Positions 40,863-48,745 of a stretch of DNA of 48,745 bases are shown piece after piece. Each line of letters begins with the position of its first letter. Positions within the stretch are counted from its first letter, which is position 1. The DNA is from JABRWC01 sp039961675 (GTDB taxonomy: Bacteria > Planctomycetota > Phycisphaerae > UBA1845 > Fen-1342). The stretch is taken from the NCBI GenBank assembly GCA_039961675.1, contig JABRWC010000078.1, forward strand, positions 1 through 48,745, read 5' to 3'. The notes under the pieces were generated by a model, which did no database searches, was not told where the DNA came from, and saw only the letters and a list, made by a program, of their open reading frames with translations. The position numbers and the translations under genes are program-made.

Positions 40863-43139
40863 GTGAAGCCCGACCCCGTCGAAGCGGCGCAGTCTGCGCA
40901 CGCCGCCCAGGTCGCCGGCGCGTCGTCCACGACTCGTGCCAACGCCGAGGCTGCGCACGAACCATACGTGCCGGCGAGCGCGTCGATTCCAGAGATGACC
41001 TGGTCGGCGGTGCTGGTCGGCGCGACGCTCGGCATCATCTTCGGCGCCTCGTCGCTTTACCTGGTGCTGAAAGTCGGCATGACCGTTTCGGCTTCGATCC
41101 CGATCGCTGTGCTCTCGATCACGTTGTTCCGGCTGTTCGGGCCGCTCTTCGGCCGAAACGCGACGATCCTCGAGAACAACATCGTGCAGACCTGCGGCTC
41201 CGCGGGCGAGTCGATCGCGTTCGGCGTGGGTGTGACCATTCCGGCGCTGCTGATCCTGGGCCACGAGATGGAGCTGCTGCGCACCATGCTCGTGGCCACG
41301 TTGGGCGGTTTGCTCGGGGTGCTGATGATGATCCCGCTGCGCCGGGCGTTCATCGTGCGCCAGCACGGCAAGCTCGCGTACCCCGAGGGCACGGCTTGCG
41401 CGGACGTGCTGATCGTCGGCGAGCGCGGAGGCACGTCGGCGGTACTGGTCTTTCTGGGGTTTTTTATCGGGTTCATCTACTGGTTCCTCGCCAACGGGCT
41501 GAAACTGTTCATGGAGGTCCCCGCGCGAGCGATCGGCTTTTTCAAAGGCGCCGTGCTGTCGGCCGAGATCGCGCCGCACCTGCTCGGCGTGGGCTACATC
41601 ATCGGCACGCGCATCTCGTGCATCATGGTCGGCGGCGGCGTGCTGGCGGCGTGGGTGCTGACGCCCGCGATCGTGTTCTTTGGCGAGGGGTTGAGCTCGC
41701 CGCTGTTCCCGGCCGAGAAGCTCATCCGCGAAATGAGCCCGGACGAAATCCGCAGCAGCTACGTGCTGTACGTCGGCGCGGGCGCCGTCGCCGCCGGCGG
41801 GATCATCAGCATGTTCCAGGCGCTGCCGCTGATCATCGGCTCGGTGCGCTCCGGGCTGCGCGACCTGGCTGGCAGAAATTCGAGAGCTTCGGGCGGCGCC
41901 GGCGGCGAGCGCCTGCCCCGCACCGAGCGCGACCTGCCGATGAAGGTGGTGCTGATCGGAAGCCTGGGGCTGGTGCTGGCGATCTGGGCCGCGCCCATGC
42001 TGCACATGAATCTGGTCGGCGCCGCCTGCATCGTCATGTTCGGGTTCCTGTTCGTGACCGTCTCGTCGCGCCTGACGGGCGAGATCGGCTCGTCGTCGAA
42101 CCCCATCTCCGGCATGACCGTCGCCACGCTGCTGATGACCTGCTTGATCTTCCTGTCGCTGGGCTGGACCAGCGACGCCCACAAACTCACCGCGCTGTCC
42201 GTGGCCGCGATCGTCTGCGTCGCCGCGTCCAACGGCGGCACGACCTCGCAGGACCTCAAGACCGGCTATCTGGTGGGGGCCACGCCCAGCCGACAGCAAC
42301 TCTCGCTGCTGGTCGGGGCGCTCACGTCGGCGCTGGTCATCGGCGGGACGCTGCTGGTCCTGAACGACGGCGGCACAGTGTATTCGCGCAAGGACCTGCC
42401 GAGCGCGAAGGTCCCGCTGCGCGGCGACGAGCCACGCGAGCGCGCCCGCGGCCCGCTGGCCACCGAGGACGCGCGCGAGTACGCCGCCGTGCACGTCCGC
42501 GCCGGGCAGATCGCCGGCGTCCCCGCGGGAAAGTACCTCGTGGATGAGAGCGGTGCGATCCGCTATCTGGTCGACCCGGGGATCAACGGCCGCCTGTCGC
42601 GCCAGGACGACGGCACGCCGGTGCAGAAGTACGACGCGCCGAAGGCGACGCTGATGGCGTTCATCATCGACGGCATTCTCTCGCAACAGATGCCGTGGTC
42701 GCTCGTGCTGCTCGGCGTCGCGATCGCGCTGGTGTTGGAGCTGGCCGGCATTCCGTCGCTGCCGTTTGCGGTGGGGGTGTACCTGCCGCTCTCGGCGTCC
42801 ACGCCGATCTTCGCGGGCGGGATCGTGCGCTGGGTGGTCGACCGCTGGCTGCGGGGCGGTCGGCCCGAGAGCGAGATGAGTCCGGGCATCCTGCTGGCGT
42901 CGGGGCTGATCGCGGGCGGCACGATCGCGGGCATCGTCGCGGCGATTCTCTCCTTGTTCTATCCGGGGATGACGCGTATCGGCGCGGCGCTCTTCGGGGC
43001 GGCGTCGGAATCGTCCGCGGTCGCGATGGTCCCGTTCGGCCTGTTGGTGCTGGTCCTGTTGCTCGTCGGCGGCGAGTTGCTGGCCGGGAGGCGAGCGCCG
43101 GTGAATGCAGCGGCGGGACCGCGGGCGGGCGAGGGCTGA
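40863..43139 (+). CDS. OPT-family oligopeptide/metal-chelate transporter
   Basis: 758 residues, a polytopic membrane protein of the OPT family. The first helices include MTWSAVLVGATLGIIFGASSL. The conserved NNIVQTCGSAGESIAFGVGV, the LAYPEGTACADVL motif, GALTSALVIGGTLLVLNDGG and the C-terminal VYLPLSASTPIFAGGIVRWV are family signatures. Bacterial members import oligopeptides or metal-siderophore-like chelates by proton coupling. Two soluble loops stand out: an Arg/Gly-rich one after SGLRDLAGRN, and a ~100-residue charged domain after RKDLPSAKVPLRGDE. GTG 40863 is chosen for AGGAG seven bases upstream. The N-terminal ~40 residues are Ala-rich and disordered. Confidence 0.9.
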   Translation: MKPDPVEAAQSAHAAQVAGASSTTRANAEAAHEPYVPASASIPEMTWSAVLVGATLGIIFGASSLYLVLKVGMTVSASIPIAVLSITLFRLFGPLFGRNATILENNIVQTCGSAGESIAFGVGVTIPALLILGHEMELLRTMLVATLGGLLGVLMMIPLRRAFIVRQHGKLAYPEGTACADVLIVGERGGTSAVLVFLGFFIGFIYWFLANGLKLFMEVPARAIGFFKGAVLSAEIAPHLLGVGYIIGTRISCIMVGGGVLAAWVLTPAIVFFGEGLSSPLFPAEKLIREMSPDEIRSSYVLYVGAGAVAAGGIISMFQALPLIIGSVRSGLRDLAGRNSRASGGAGGERLPRTERDLPMKVVLIGSLGLVLAIWAAPMLHMNLVGAACIVMFGFLFVTVSSRLTGEIGSSSNPISGMTVATLLMTCLIFLSLGWTSDAHKLTALSVAAIVCVAASNGGTTSQDLKTGYLVGATPSRQQLSLLVGALTSALVIGGTLLVLNDGGTVYSRKDLPSAKVPLRGDEPRERARGPLATEDAREYAAVHVRAGQIAGVPAGKYLVDESGAIRYLVDPGINGRLSRQDDGTPVQKYDAPKATLMAFIIDGILSQQMPWSLVLLGVAIALVLELAGIPSLPFAVGVYLPLSASTPIFAGGIVRWVVDRWLRGGRPESEMSPGILLASGLIAGGTIAGIVAAILSLFYPGMTRIGAALFGAASESSAVAMVPFGLLVLVLLLVGGELLAGRRAPVNAAAGPRAGEG

Positions 43140-43156
43140 GGCCGGACGTCCCGGCG

Positions 43157-43924
43157 TCACTTCTCCCCACGATAGATCACCACGCCGCCGAGGTTTAGCG
43201 GCACGGCGCGCACGCGGGCGAAGCCGGCGGCGCACAAGCGGTCGAGCATTGCTTCACGCCGCTCGAAGGTGCGGATGGACTGCGGCAGGTACTTGTATGC
43301 CCCGCTGCGGTCGCGGCTGATCCACGCCGCCAGGATCGGCAGGATCCGCTCGCAGTAGAAGCGATAAACCGCCCGGATCGGCGCATTCTCCGGCAGCGCG
43401 AATTCGAGGATCACCGTCCGGCCGCCAGGCCGCAACACGCGGCGGAACTCGCCCAGGCCCGCGGCGAGGTTCTGGAAGTTTCGCACGCCGAACGCGCAGC
43501 TCACCACGTCCACCGTGGCGTCCGCGAGTGGCAGGCGCAGGGCATCGCCGCGCACCAGCGCCATCGGCGCGGCGAGCTTGGCGTAGACGCCGGCGCGCAG
43601 CATGTTCGCGGCGAAATCCAGCCCGACGATGAAGCGCGGCTTGGGCGAGCCGTCCGCGAACGCCCGGATCATGCTCCCCGTGCCGCAGCAGACGTCGAGC
43701 ACGATGTCGCCTGCGCGTACCTCGGCGGCGGCCACGGCCCGGCGCCGCCAACGCGCATCCTGCCCGAGGCTGACGACGGAGTTCACGCGCTCGTAGGTGG
43801 TGGCGATGGCGTCGAACATGGTCTCGACGCGCGCCGCCTTGTCCGCCTGCGCGTGCGGATCGCGCAGCGCGGCGGCGTCCCATGTTCGTGCGGAGTTCGC
43901 GGCGTCGGTTCGTGCGTCATTCAT
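43157..43924 (-). CDS. ubiE: UbiE/MenG quinone C-methyltransferase
   Basis: 255 residues. VETMFDAIATTYERVNSVVS is the UbiE entry motif, VLDVCCGTGSM (75-85) is SAM motif I, and VDVVSCAFGVRNFQNLAAGL followed by EFRRVLRPGGRTVILEF is characteristic of the UbiE family. The C-terminal AYKYLPQSIRTFERREAMLD also fits. It methylates demethylmenaquinone in menaquinone synthesis, or the ubiquinone precursor. Planctomycetes normally use menaquinone, so MenG activity is more likely. ATG 43924 lacks a Shine-Dalgarno, and a TACAAT lies seven bases upstream, so the message may be leaderless. It stands last after the GT3 and DUF4097 genes. Confidence 0.93.
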   Translation of the reverse strand: MNDARTDAANSARTWDAAALRDPHAQADKAARVETMFDAIATTYERVNSVVSLGQDARWRRRAVAAAEVRAGDIVLDVCCGTGSMIRAFADGSPKPRFIVGLDFAANMLRAGVYAKLAAPMALVRGDALRLPLADATVDVVSCAFGVRNFQNLAAGLGEFRRVLRPGGRTVILEFALPENAPIRAVYRFYCERILPILAAWISRDRSGAYKYLPQSIRTFERREAMLDRLCAAGFARVRAVPLNLGGVVIYRGEK

Positions 43925-43931
43925 CGGGCCG

Positions 43932-43937
43932 ATTGTA
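43932..43937 (-). promoter_or_regulatory. Possible -10 element of a leaderless ubiE transcript
   Basis: TACAAT on the minus strand lies seven bases before the ubiE ATG, so transcription would start at or near the start codon. No Shine-Dalgarno is present in between. The -35 is not clear. Confidence 0.3.
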
Positions 43938-43978
43938 CGCGCGCGTCGCCCAATACGCCCCGCGGAGCGCACGCCGAA

Positions 43979-44917
43979 TCACCCGCGGCAGCGGAGACGG
44001 ATGTCGCCGTTGCTGGTCCGCGCCTCCACGTGGCCGCCGCCGGCGTTCATGACGGCCTCCAGGTGTGAGCGCTCGATCCGCCGCAGCTTCATCGGCACGT
44101 CGCCGAATTGCGTGTCGAGGCGCCCATTGCCGGCGTGGAGCAGCAGGTCGGCGTCGAGGCTGGCCGGCAGACACGCGTCGATCGAGCCGTTGCTCGTCCG
44201 CACGACCACTCGCCCGGCGGCCGGCGGCACGGCGTCCAGTGTGACGCTGCCGTTGCTGGTCTCGATCTGCACGCCGCCCCGCGCCGCCGTCAGCTCCACG
44301 TTTCCGTTGGAGGTCTCGATCCGCGCGTCGCCGCCGATGTCGCGGGCGATGCAGTTTCCATTCGAGGTCACGGCCTCAAGCCTGCCTGCGACGGCGCCGG
44401 CGTCCACGCGGCCGTTGCTGGTGTACAGCCGGGCGTCGCCGGCGCAGTTGCGCAGCTCGATCGAGCCGTTGCTGGATCGGGCCTCGAGCGGCCCGCACAT
44501 GCCGTCGATGCGGATTGATCCGTTCGTTGCATGAACTTCCGCCGCGCAAGCCCGGGGCACGCGGATCGCAAGCGAGGCCCCGATCGAGCGAGCGGGCAGC
44601 GTTGGCGGTCGCAGTTCGACCACGAGCGTTCGGGGCGCCCCGGACGCGGGCTCGGCGACGACCTCGAAGTCGTCGAGGGCGGACTCGGCGTCCGCCGGTG
44701 TGGCGCCGGTAGCGGTGCGCGACCCGGTGATGCGCGCCAGGCCCGGCGGCCCGACCGCGAGATCCACGCGCCCGTTGGCCGTGCGGACGATGATGCTGTC
44801 GTAATCTGCCCAGGCCACATCGAGGCTCACGTCTCGCGCGGCCCGAAAGGCGCCCTGGCAGCCGGTGGCCGCGAAGCCCGCGAGTAATAGCAGCGTGACG
44901 CTCAACCAGTGGTGCAT
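43979..44917 (-). CDS. DUF4097-type beta-helix lipoprotein
   Basis: 312 residues. Lipoprotein-like signal (SVTLLLLAGFAATGC, C20). The rest is a repetitive beta structure with about nine turns carrying SNG or its variants: TANGRVD, ATNGSIR, SSNGSIE, TSNGRVD, TSNGNCI, TSNGNVE, TSNGSVT, TSNGSID and TSNGDIR. This is the DUF4097 (putative adhesin/auto-transporter-like beta-helix) pattern, often linked to envelope stress modules. No binding target can be named. GGGAG lies before ATG 44917. The gene is 33 bases downstream of the glycogen synthase gene and 54 bases upstream of ubiE. Confidence 0.85.
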   Translation of the reverse strand: MHHWLSVTLLLLAGFAATGCQGAFRAARDVSLDVAWADYDSIIVRTANGRVDLAVGPPGLARITGSRTATGATPADAESALDDFEVVAEPASGAPRTLVVELRPPTLPARSIGASLAIRVPRACAAEVHATNGSIRIDGMCGPLEARSSNGSIELRNCAGDARLYTSNGRVDAGAVAGRLEAVTSNGNCIARDIGGDARIETSNGNVELTAARGGVQIETSNGSVTLDAVPPAAGRVVVRTSNGSIDACLPASLDADLLLHAGNGRLDTQFGDVPMKLRRIERSHLEAVMNAGGGHVEARTSNGDIRLRCRG

Positions 44918-44950
44918 GTGGTGCTCCCGCTTGCCGCCGTGGCGGCGCGG

Positions 44951-46840
44951 TCAGACGGCGTCCGGTAACAGGTCTCGGCCGGGGTAGTACTTTTCGAGCG
45001 CCTTGCGGCACGCGGCGCGGTAGTACTGGGCCATAACCTCCCAGTCGAACTGCCCCGCGTGATCCTCGACGCGGTTGCGCAGCGCGATCCGCTCGCGCAG
45101 GCTCATGCGTGTGAGCTGGTGCATCCAGCCCGCGACCTGATAGACGGTGGTCTCGAAGCTCACACGCCGACGGCGGGCCACGAAAATCCCGTTCGCGTCG
45201 TGGTCCGGCAGGTGGTCCATGAGGTATGCGCCGTAGCCGCTCAGGTCGCTGGTGATCGCGGGCAGGCCGCGCACCACGCACTCCATGGGCGTGTAACCCC
45301 AGGGTTCGTAGTAGGAGGGGAACACGCCGAGGTTGCAGCCGCGGACGAACTCGTCGTATTCCAGCCCCAGGATCGGACTGGCCGAGGTGATGAACTCGGG
45401 ATGGAACACGACCTTCACCGGGTCGTCCGGCGCGTTCAGCAGCTTCCGCGAGCGCAGGTGCGTGAGCACCGGATCGTTGAGGTCGTCCTCCAAGTCGTGC
45501 GTGACGATTCCCGGCTGGGCGCCGTTCATCCACGAGTGCAGCATGCGCTTCAGCCGCACGCGCGCGTACTCGTCGAACAGGTCGTCCGTCGTCGGCAGGC
45601 GGCCGGTCGCGACCGAGCGGAAGAGGGTCCGGCCCATGTCCTCTTTGATCTGCTGGCAGACGGATCGCAGTTCGTTCAGCATCGCCTGGCGGTTCAGCGT
45701 CTCGACGTTGATGCCGCGGTAGGGGGCGCGGGTGATGATGAACGCCACGACCGTGACGCCTTCGGAATGCGCTTTGAGCCGGCGGTTCAGCTCGTGCAGC
45801 GCCTCGATGACGACGTCCATGCCCTTGTTGCGGTACTCGTAGCGCCCCGCGGTGAAAACGTAGAGCGTGCGGTCCAGGTCAAACGTGTAGCTGGGAAAGA
45901 AGTGCCCCATCACGAACTGGTGGATGCGCTCCTTGTTCTTCTGGTGCAGGTTCTGGAACTCGTGCGGGGCGGCGAAGCGCTCCACGTTCAAGCCGTTCGG
46001 CAGCAGCACGTCGGGCGCGCGTCCCAGGAAGTACTCCGCCTCCTGCCCGGTAATCTCCGAGACCGTCGTGAACACCGTCGCGTCGCGCGCAGCGAGCCGT
46101 TCGATCTCGAACTTCGGCACGATCCCGTGCTCGGCCGCGACCAGCGCCGGATCGACCGTGTCCAGCATCGAGTAGAGGTCGAGATTGGCGGCGGCCAGAC
46201 TGCGGCCGATCAGCGTGGCGTGCGTGATGAAGATGGTCGGAACGTCCACCTTGCGGAAGCGCAGCAGCGGGATCGCGACCGCGGCCTGCCACTCGTGGAA
46301 CAGCGCCAGCATCGGCTTGCCGGCCAGCACGCCGTGCGTAAGCTGGAGCAAGTCGGCCACGGCGTAGCCGAACAGCACGCTGGCGTCGATTTCGCGGTCG
46401 TCGGACGGCGTGCCGACGCCGCAGTCTTTCCAGAGGTAGTACTTCATTTCGGCCAGGTGGTCCTGCACACTGGCCAGGTCGATCAACAGCACGCGCGGCC
46501 GGCCAGTGACCAGCCAGCGCCCGCAATGGACCGCCACGCCGCGCTCGCGGAGCAGCCGCGCGACGTCGATCAGAATCCCCTCGGGTCGGCCAGGCTCGAA
46601 CTCGATCTTGGCCGAGGATTCGCGGTAGGGTCCGATCAGGCAGTAGGCGTCGCCCCAGCGCCGCGTGGCGACCGGGGCCTTGCTGCGCAGAACGGTGTAA
46701 ATGCCGCCAGCCTGCGAGCAGACCTCCCACGACACTTCCAGCAGCAGCGGCAGGTCGCGCGCGGCGGTCGCAGCGGACGAGCCGCGTGCGCGGGTGGCGA
46801 CTTGTTCGCCAGGATCGGACAATCGCGTGGCTGGGTTCAT
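44951..46840 (-). CDS. GT3-family (eukaryote-like) glycogen synthase
   Basis: 629 residues. The N-terminus carries EVSWEVCSQAGGIYTVLRS (35-53), the glycogen-binding/UDP-glucose entry signature of GT3 synthases of yeast and animals rather than bacterial GlgA (GT5). Further GT3 blocks: GDAYCLIGPY, MLALFHEWQAAVAIPLLR, TIFITHATLIGRSLAAANLD, TVFTTVSEITGQEAEYFLGR, NGLNVERF, FTAGRYEYRNKGMDVVIEAL and the catalytic YYEPWGYTPMECVVRGLPAI. It should extend alpha-1,4-glucan from UDP-glucose in the cytosol. The eukaryotic C-terminal phosphorylation tail is absent. ATG 46840 has GAGG too close (two bases), so the start may be slightly different. No branching enzyme or phosphorylase is nearby. Confidence 0.9.
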   Translation of the reverse strand: MNPATRLSDPGEQVATRARGSSAATAARDLPLLLEVSWEVCSQAGGIYTVLRSKAPVATRRWGDAYCLIGPYRESSAKIEFEPGRPEGILIDVARLLRERGVAVHCGRWLVTGRPRVLLIDLASVQDHLAEMKYYLWKDCGVGTPSDDREIDASVLFGYAVADLLQLTHGVLAGKPMLALFHEWQAAVAIPLLRFRKVDVPTIFITHATLIGRSLAAANLDLYSMLDTVDPALVAAEHGIVPKFEIERLAARDATVFTTVSEITGQEAEYFLGRAPDVLLPNGLNVERFAAPHEFQNLHQKNKERIHQFVMGHFFPSYTFDLDRTLYVFTAGRYEYRNKGMDVVIEALHELNRRLKAHSEGVTVVAFIITRAPYRGINVETLNRQAMLNELRSVCQQIKEDMGRTLFRSVATGRLPTTDDLFDEYARVRLKRMLHSWMNGAQPGIVTHDLEDDLNDPVLTHLRSRKLLNAPDDPVKVVFHPEFITSASPILGLEYDEFVRGCNLGVFPSYYEPWGYTPMECVVRGLPAITSDLSGYGAYLMDHLPDHDANGIFVARRRRVSFETTVYQVAGWMHQLTRMSLRERIALRNRVEDHAGQFDWEVMAQYYRAACRKALEKYYPGRDLLPDAV

Positions 46841-47236
46841 GACCTCGATGCGATCCGCTCGGCGGCGCTCGAATCCCCCCGGCCGACCGCAGACGCGTTC
46901 GCGCGATCGCGGAGCCGTGCGAGCCGCAGGGGCGGCCGCCGCGGCGGTAGTGTAGCGGACCGCGCTTGGGGATTCGACAGCCGCCGATCGCCGGTGGCGC
47001 GGGAGCGACGCTGCGGCCCGCCAGCCGGCCGGACCGCCGGATTCGCGGGTTGAACCCCGGTCGGCTAGCATACCGCACCGATTCGAGATCACGCGGGTGT
47101 TCGACGTCTCGCCGGTCGTGCGGCCGCGGGAGTGCGTCATGCCCGCCGATCCGCGCCCGCTTGGTGCGGGCGATGTCGAAGCGGCATCCGGCCCACGAAC
47201 GTTGGGCTACCGGTCGTCGAGGAAAGGAAAGGTCTC
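46841..47236. other. Divergent spacer between the GT3 synthase and the LolA-like gene
   Basis: 396 bases, no gene. TACACT on the minus strand (near 46955) is a possible -10 for the synthase, but no -35 fits. GGAAAGGAAAGG at its right end is the ribosome-binding site of the LolA-like gene. No repeats were seen. Confidence 0.4.
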
Positions 47237-48022
47237 ATGCCCCGCCTTCGGTCCATGTTCATAGTCTGTTTCAGTTGCGCTTGCCTCAGTGGAAGTGCGT
47301 TTGCCGAAACGCTCGAGGAGGCGGAAAAGAACATCCTCGCCAAGTGGCAGAAGCACAGCAGCCTGAAATCCAACGTCAAGATGCAGATGAAGATGGAGAT
47401 GCCGAACGGCGGCAAGGTGACGACGGACGGAGTCGGCACGTTCGAGTGGATGCGCTCCGGCGACCTCGCGCTGCATCGCATGGAGCTCAAGAGCAAGATG
47501 GTGACGAACGTCCGGGATCAGCAGATGGCGATGGAGCAGGAGATCGTCTCGGTCAGCGACGGCGTCACAAGCACCACGCTCACCAGCGGCATGGGCCGCC
47601 GGGCCGCCATGAAGGACCGCGTCGACGTCTCGCAGCCGACCAGCACCGACACGCTCTTCGGCGCGACGCGCGAGCACTTCGACTACGCGCTGCTGCCGGA
47701 CCAGGAGGTCGACGGCGCCGCCGCGTACGTGATCGAGGCCACGCCGAAGAAGCCGTTGCCGCGCCTGCCGGCGAAGAAAGTCATTTACTACCTGTCGAAG
47801 GGATCAGGCGCGATCGTGGGCCTGGCCTGGCTCGACGACAAGGGCGAGCAGATCAACCGCTTCGAGTTCACCGACATCAAGCTGGACGAGAAGATTGATC
47901 CGGCGCGGTTCCAATTGCAAATCCCGGAGGGTGTGCAGGTGATGGACCGCACTGCGGCCGCGTCGCGCCCCGCCGGCGGCGGACGGAAGCCGGCGGCCAG
48001 CGCCCCGGCGTCCAATCCGTAG
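47237..48022 (+). CDS. LolA-like/DUF-type periplasmic protein
   Basis: 261 residues. A signal peptide (FIVCFSCACLSGSAFA) is followed by a domain starting LEEAEKNILAKWQKHSSLKS, then strands KMQMKMEMPNGGKVTTDGVG, TFEWMRSGDLALHRMELKSK and YVIEATPKKPLPRLPAKKVI. It finishes ALAWL-type strands with FEFTDIKLDEKIDPARFQLQ. This half-barrel order matches the LolA/outer-membrane lipoprotein-sorting superfamily, which carries lipids or lipoproteins. The tail is Ala/Pro/Gly-rich. GGAAAGGAAAGG precedes ATG 47237. Whether it works as a true lipoprotein chaperone is uncertain; no LolB or LolCDE gene is adjacent. Confidence 0.75.
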   Translation: MPRLRSMFIVCFSCACLSGSAFAETLEEAEKNILAKWQKHSSLKSNVKMQMKMEMPNGGKVTTDGVGTFEWMRSGDLALHRMELKSKMVTNVRDQQMAMEQEIVSVSDGVTSTTLTSGMGRRAAMKDRVDVSQPTSTDTLFGATREHFDYALLPDQEVDGAAAYVIEATPKKPLPRLPAKKVIYYLSKGSGAIVGLAWLDDKGEQINRFEFTDIKLDEKIDPARFQLQIPEGVQVMDRTAAASRPAGGGRKPAASAPASNP

Positions 48023-48027
48023 GTTCG

Positions 48028-48085
48028 AGCGTCGGACCTCTGCATCCGACGAGCGTGGTAGCGTCGGACCTCCGCGTACGACGAG
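48028..48085 (+). repeat. Two direct REP-like units related to the 16.8-kb inverted repeat
   Basis: GAGCGTCGGACCTCTGCATC (48028-48047) and GTAGCGTCGGACCTCCGCGT (48058-48077), each followed by a CGACGAG-type end, repeat the arm sequence found at 16826-16851. They lie just behind the LolA-like gene. The remaining bases up to 48298 show no gene. Confidence 0.65.
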
Positions 48086-48298
48086 GTAGACCATTCCCCC
48101 AACGCTCGTCGTGCTGGGGCCCGCCGCAGGCGCCCGAAGCTTCTCCGGCGTGAAGTGCCGCGCGATGTCCATTCGAGACGCGTCGTGTCGCTTTCGCGCC
48201 GCTCAGCGTACCGGATCGCGGAGAACTCCAGCAGCGGCGGCGACGGTCTCCGCGTTGCCGTGCACGCTTCCGGATTTGCGTTGGTTCGCGGTCGAGCC

Positions 48299-48745
48299 TC
48301 ATTGGTCCGGTTGCGCGTCAGCCGGCAGCGTGCCACGCGGGCCAGGCGTCGATACGCCCGGCGACAGCGAACGCCAGAGCGCCGCGAAAGTGCCAGCGCC
48401 GAGACCATCATAGAATGTGATCAACCTATCGAGCGTCGCACGGCGCGCCAGCGGGGGCGCGTCGGGCTGGTCGAGCAGGGCGCACGCGGCCTCGACCAGC
48501 ACAGCCTCCGCCCGCGCCGTCTCTCCCAGCCGCGCGAGCCGCAGACCCATGAGTCCGTCCACGCTCATCACGCGCCAGCTCTCGGGGCCGTACGCAGTCG
48601 CCTGCCGCTCGCGCAGTTCGCAAAGCACAGGCTCCGCGGCGTCCAGGTCCTCGGCGCAGCCGCGAGCCACCCACGCCGTGCTCAGCGTCTGGAGCGCCGC
48701 GGTCTCCTGCGGGCTGCCCTGCCCCGCGCGCCCGCGGACCCGATC
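48299..48745 (-). CDS. C-terminal part of a TPR-repeat protein (5' end outside window)
   Basis: 149 codons visible, open to the window edge. ETAALQTLSTAWVARGCAED and AEPVLCELRERQATAYGPES followed by GLMGLRLARLGETARAEAVL are TPR-like helices of the kind found behind Ser/Thr kinase domains in planctomycetes (A-E-P-L-L...GPxxxxT type). The end, LITFYDGLGAGTFAALWRSL, is a helical cap. Whether a kinase domain precedes it cannot be seen from here. Confidence 0.65.
   Translation of the reverse strand, partial: DRVRGRAGQGSPQETAALQTLSTAWVARGCAEDLDAAEPVLCELRERQATAYGPESWRVMSVDGLMGLRLARLGETARAEAVLVEAACALLDQPDAPPLARRATLDRLITFYDGLGAGTFAALWRSLSPGVSTPGPRGTLPADAQPDQ

Noticed and set aside
40842..43235. 797-codon minus-strand open frame
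   Set aside because: Antisense to the OPT transporter; His/Arg/Gln-rich composition typical of an antisense frame in GC-rich DNA.
48028..48085. CRISPR-like direct repeats
   Set aside because: Only two units, separated by a few bases without a true spacer, and matching a dispersed REP-like family instead.

Overview
The window is GC-rich bacterial chromosome and most resembles a planctomycete, probably of the Phycisphaerae type. The signs are three secreted proteins ending in dockerin-like repeats (xDLDGDGxVxLADLSxLLxxYG), one PEP-CTERM protein, RsbW/STAS partner-switch proteins with planctomycete-style motifs, BatD/BatE-like proteins, a glutamine-amidotransferase-like membrane protein cut by the left edge, and a TPR protein cut by the right edge. 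This assignment rests on recognised families and style, not on a marker gene. No rRNA, phage genes, transposase or CRISPR array was seen.

Layout. 1-9.4 kb: tail of a membrane protein, a two-domain nitrilase-family protein, a small membrane protein, a DUF429 protein, ruvB, an ACT-domain protein and a large cytoplasmic hybrid histidine kinase. 9.7-14.7 kb: a compact same-strand block encoding a Yip1-like membrane protein, a MacA-like adaptor, a MacB/LolD-type ATPase, a MacB-like permease and a secreted protein of unknown function. 15-21 kb: a secreted M12B-like metalloprotease with a dockerin, then typA/bipA and hslU transcribed divergently. 20.5-26.1 kb: batD-batE, a DUF6941-like protein, a PEP-CTERM protein, a GyrI-like ligand-binding protein and a lipoprotein. 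26.5-28.2 kb: a secreted dockerin protein behind an attenuator-like leader. 28.4-30 kb: a fatty-acid oxidation pair, hydroxyacyl-CoA dehydrogenase then enoyl-CoA hydratase.

30.2-35.6 kb is the most interesting stretch. It holds a PafA-type alkaline phosphatase, an RsbW-like/STAS pair, and an apparent operon of a receiver-like protein lacking the phospho-acceptor Asp, a BtaB-like N-methyltransferase and BtaA. BtaB and BtaA together make the phosphorus-free betaine lipid DGTS. Phosphate scavenging, phosphorus-free lipid synthesis and regulatory proteins therefore sit side by side; that they act as one phosphate-economy module is inference.

35.7-48.7 kb: a PQQ-type sugar dehydrogenase-fold dockerin protein, a macrodomain protein, a TauE/SafE exporter, a low-complexity Tyr/Arg/Ser-rich protein, tRNA-Ser(CGA), an OPT-family transporter, a minus-strand group (GT3 glycogen synthase, DUF4097 lipoprotein, UbiE/MenG), a LolA-like protein and the TPR fragment.

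Dispersed non-coding repeats recur. There are four copies of a ~110-122 bp element with terminal inverted repeats and an inner hairpin, without a transposase (MITE-like); one copy supplies the stop codon of the sugar dehydrogenase-like gene. There are also a second short family with three partial copies and a palindromic REP-like family at 16.83-16.90 and 48.03-48.09 kb.
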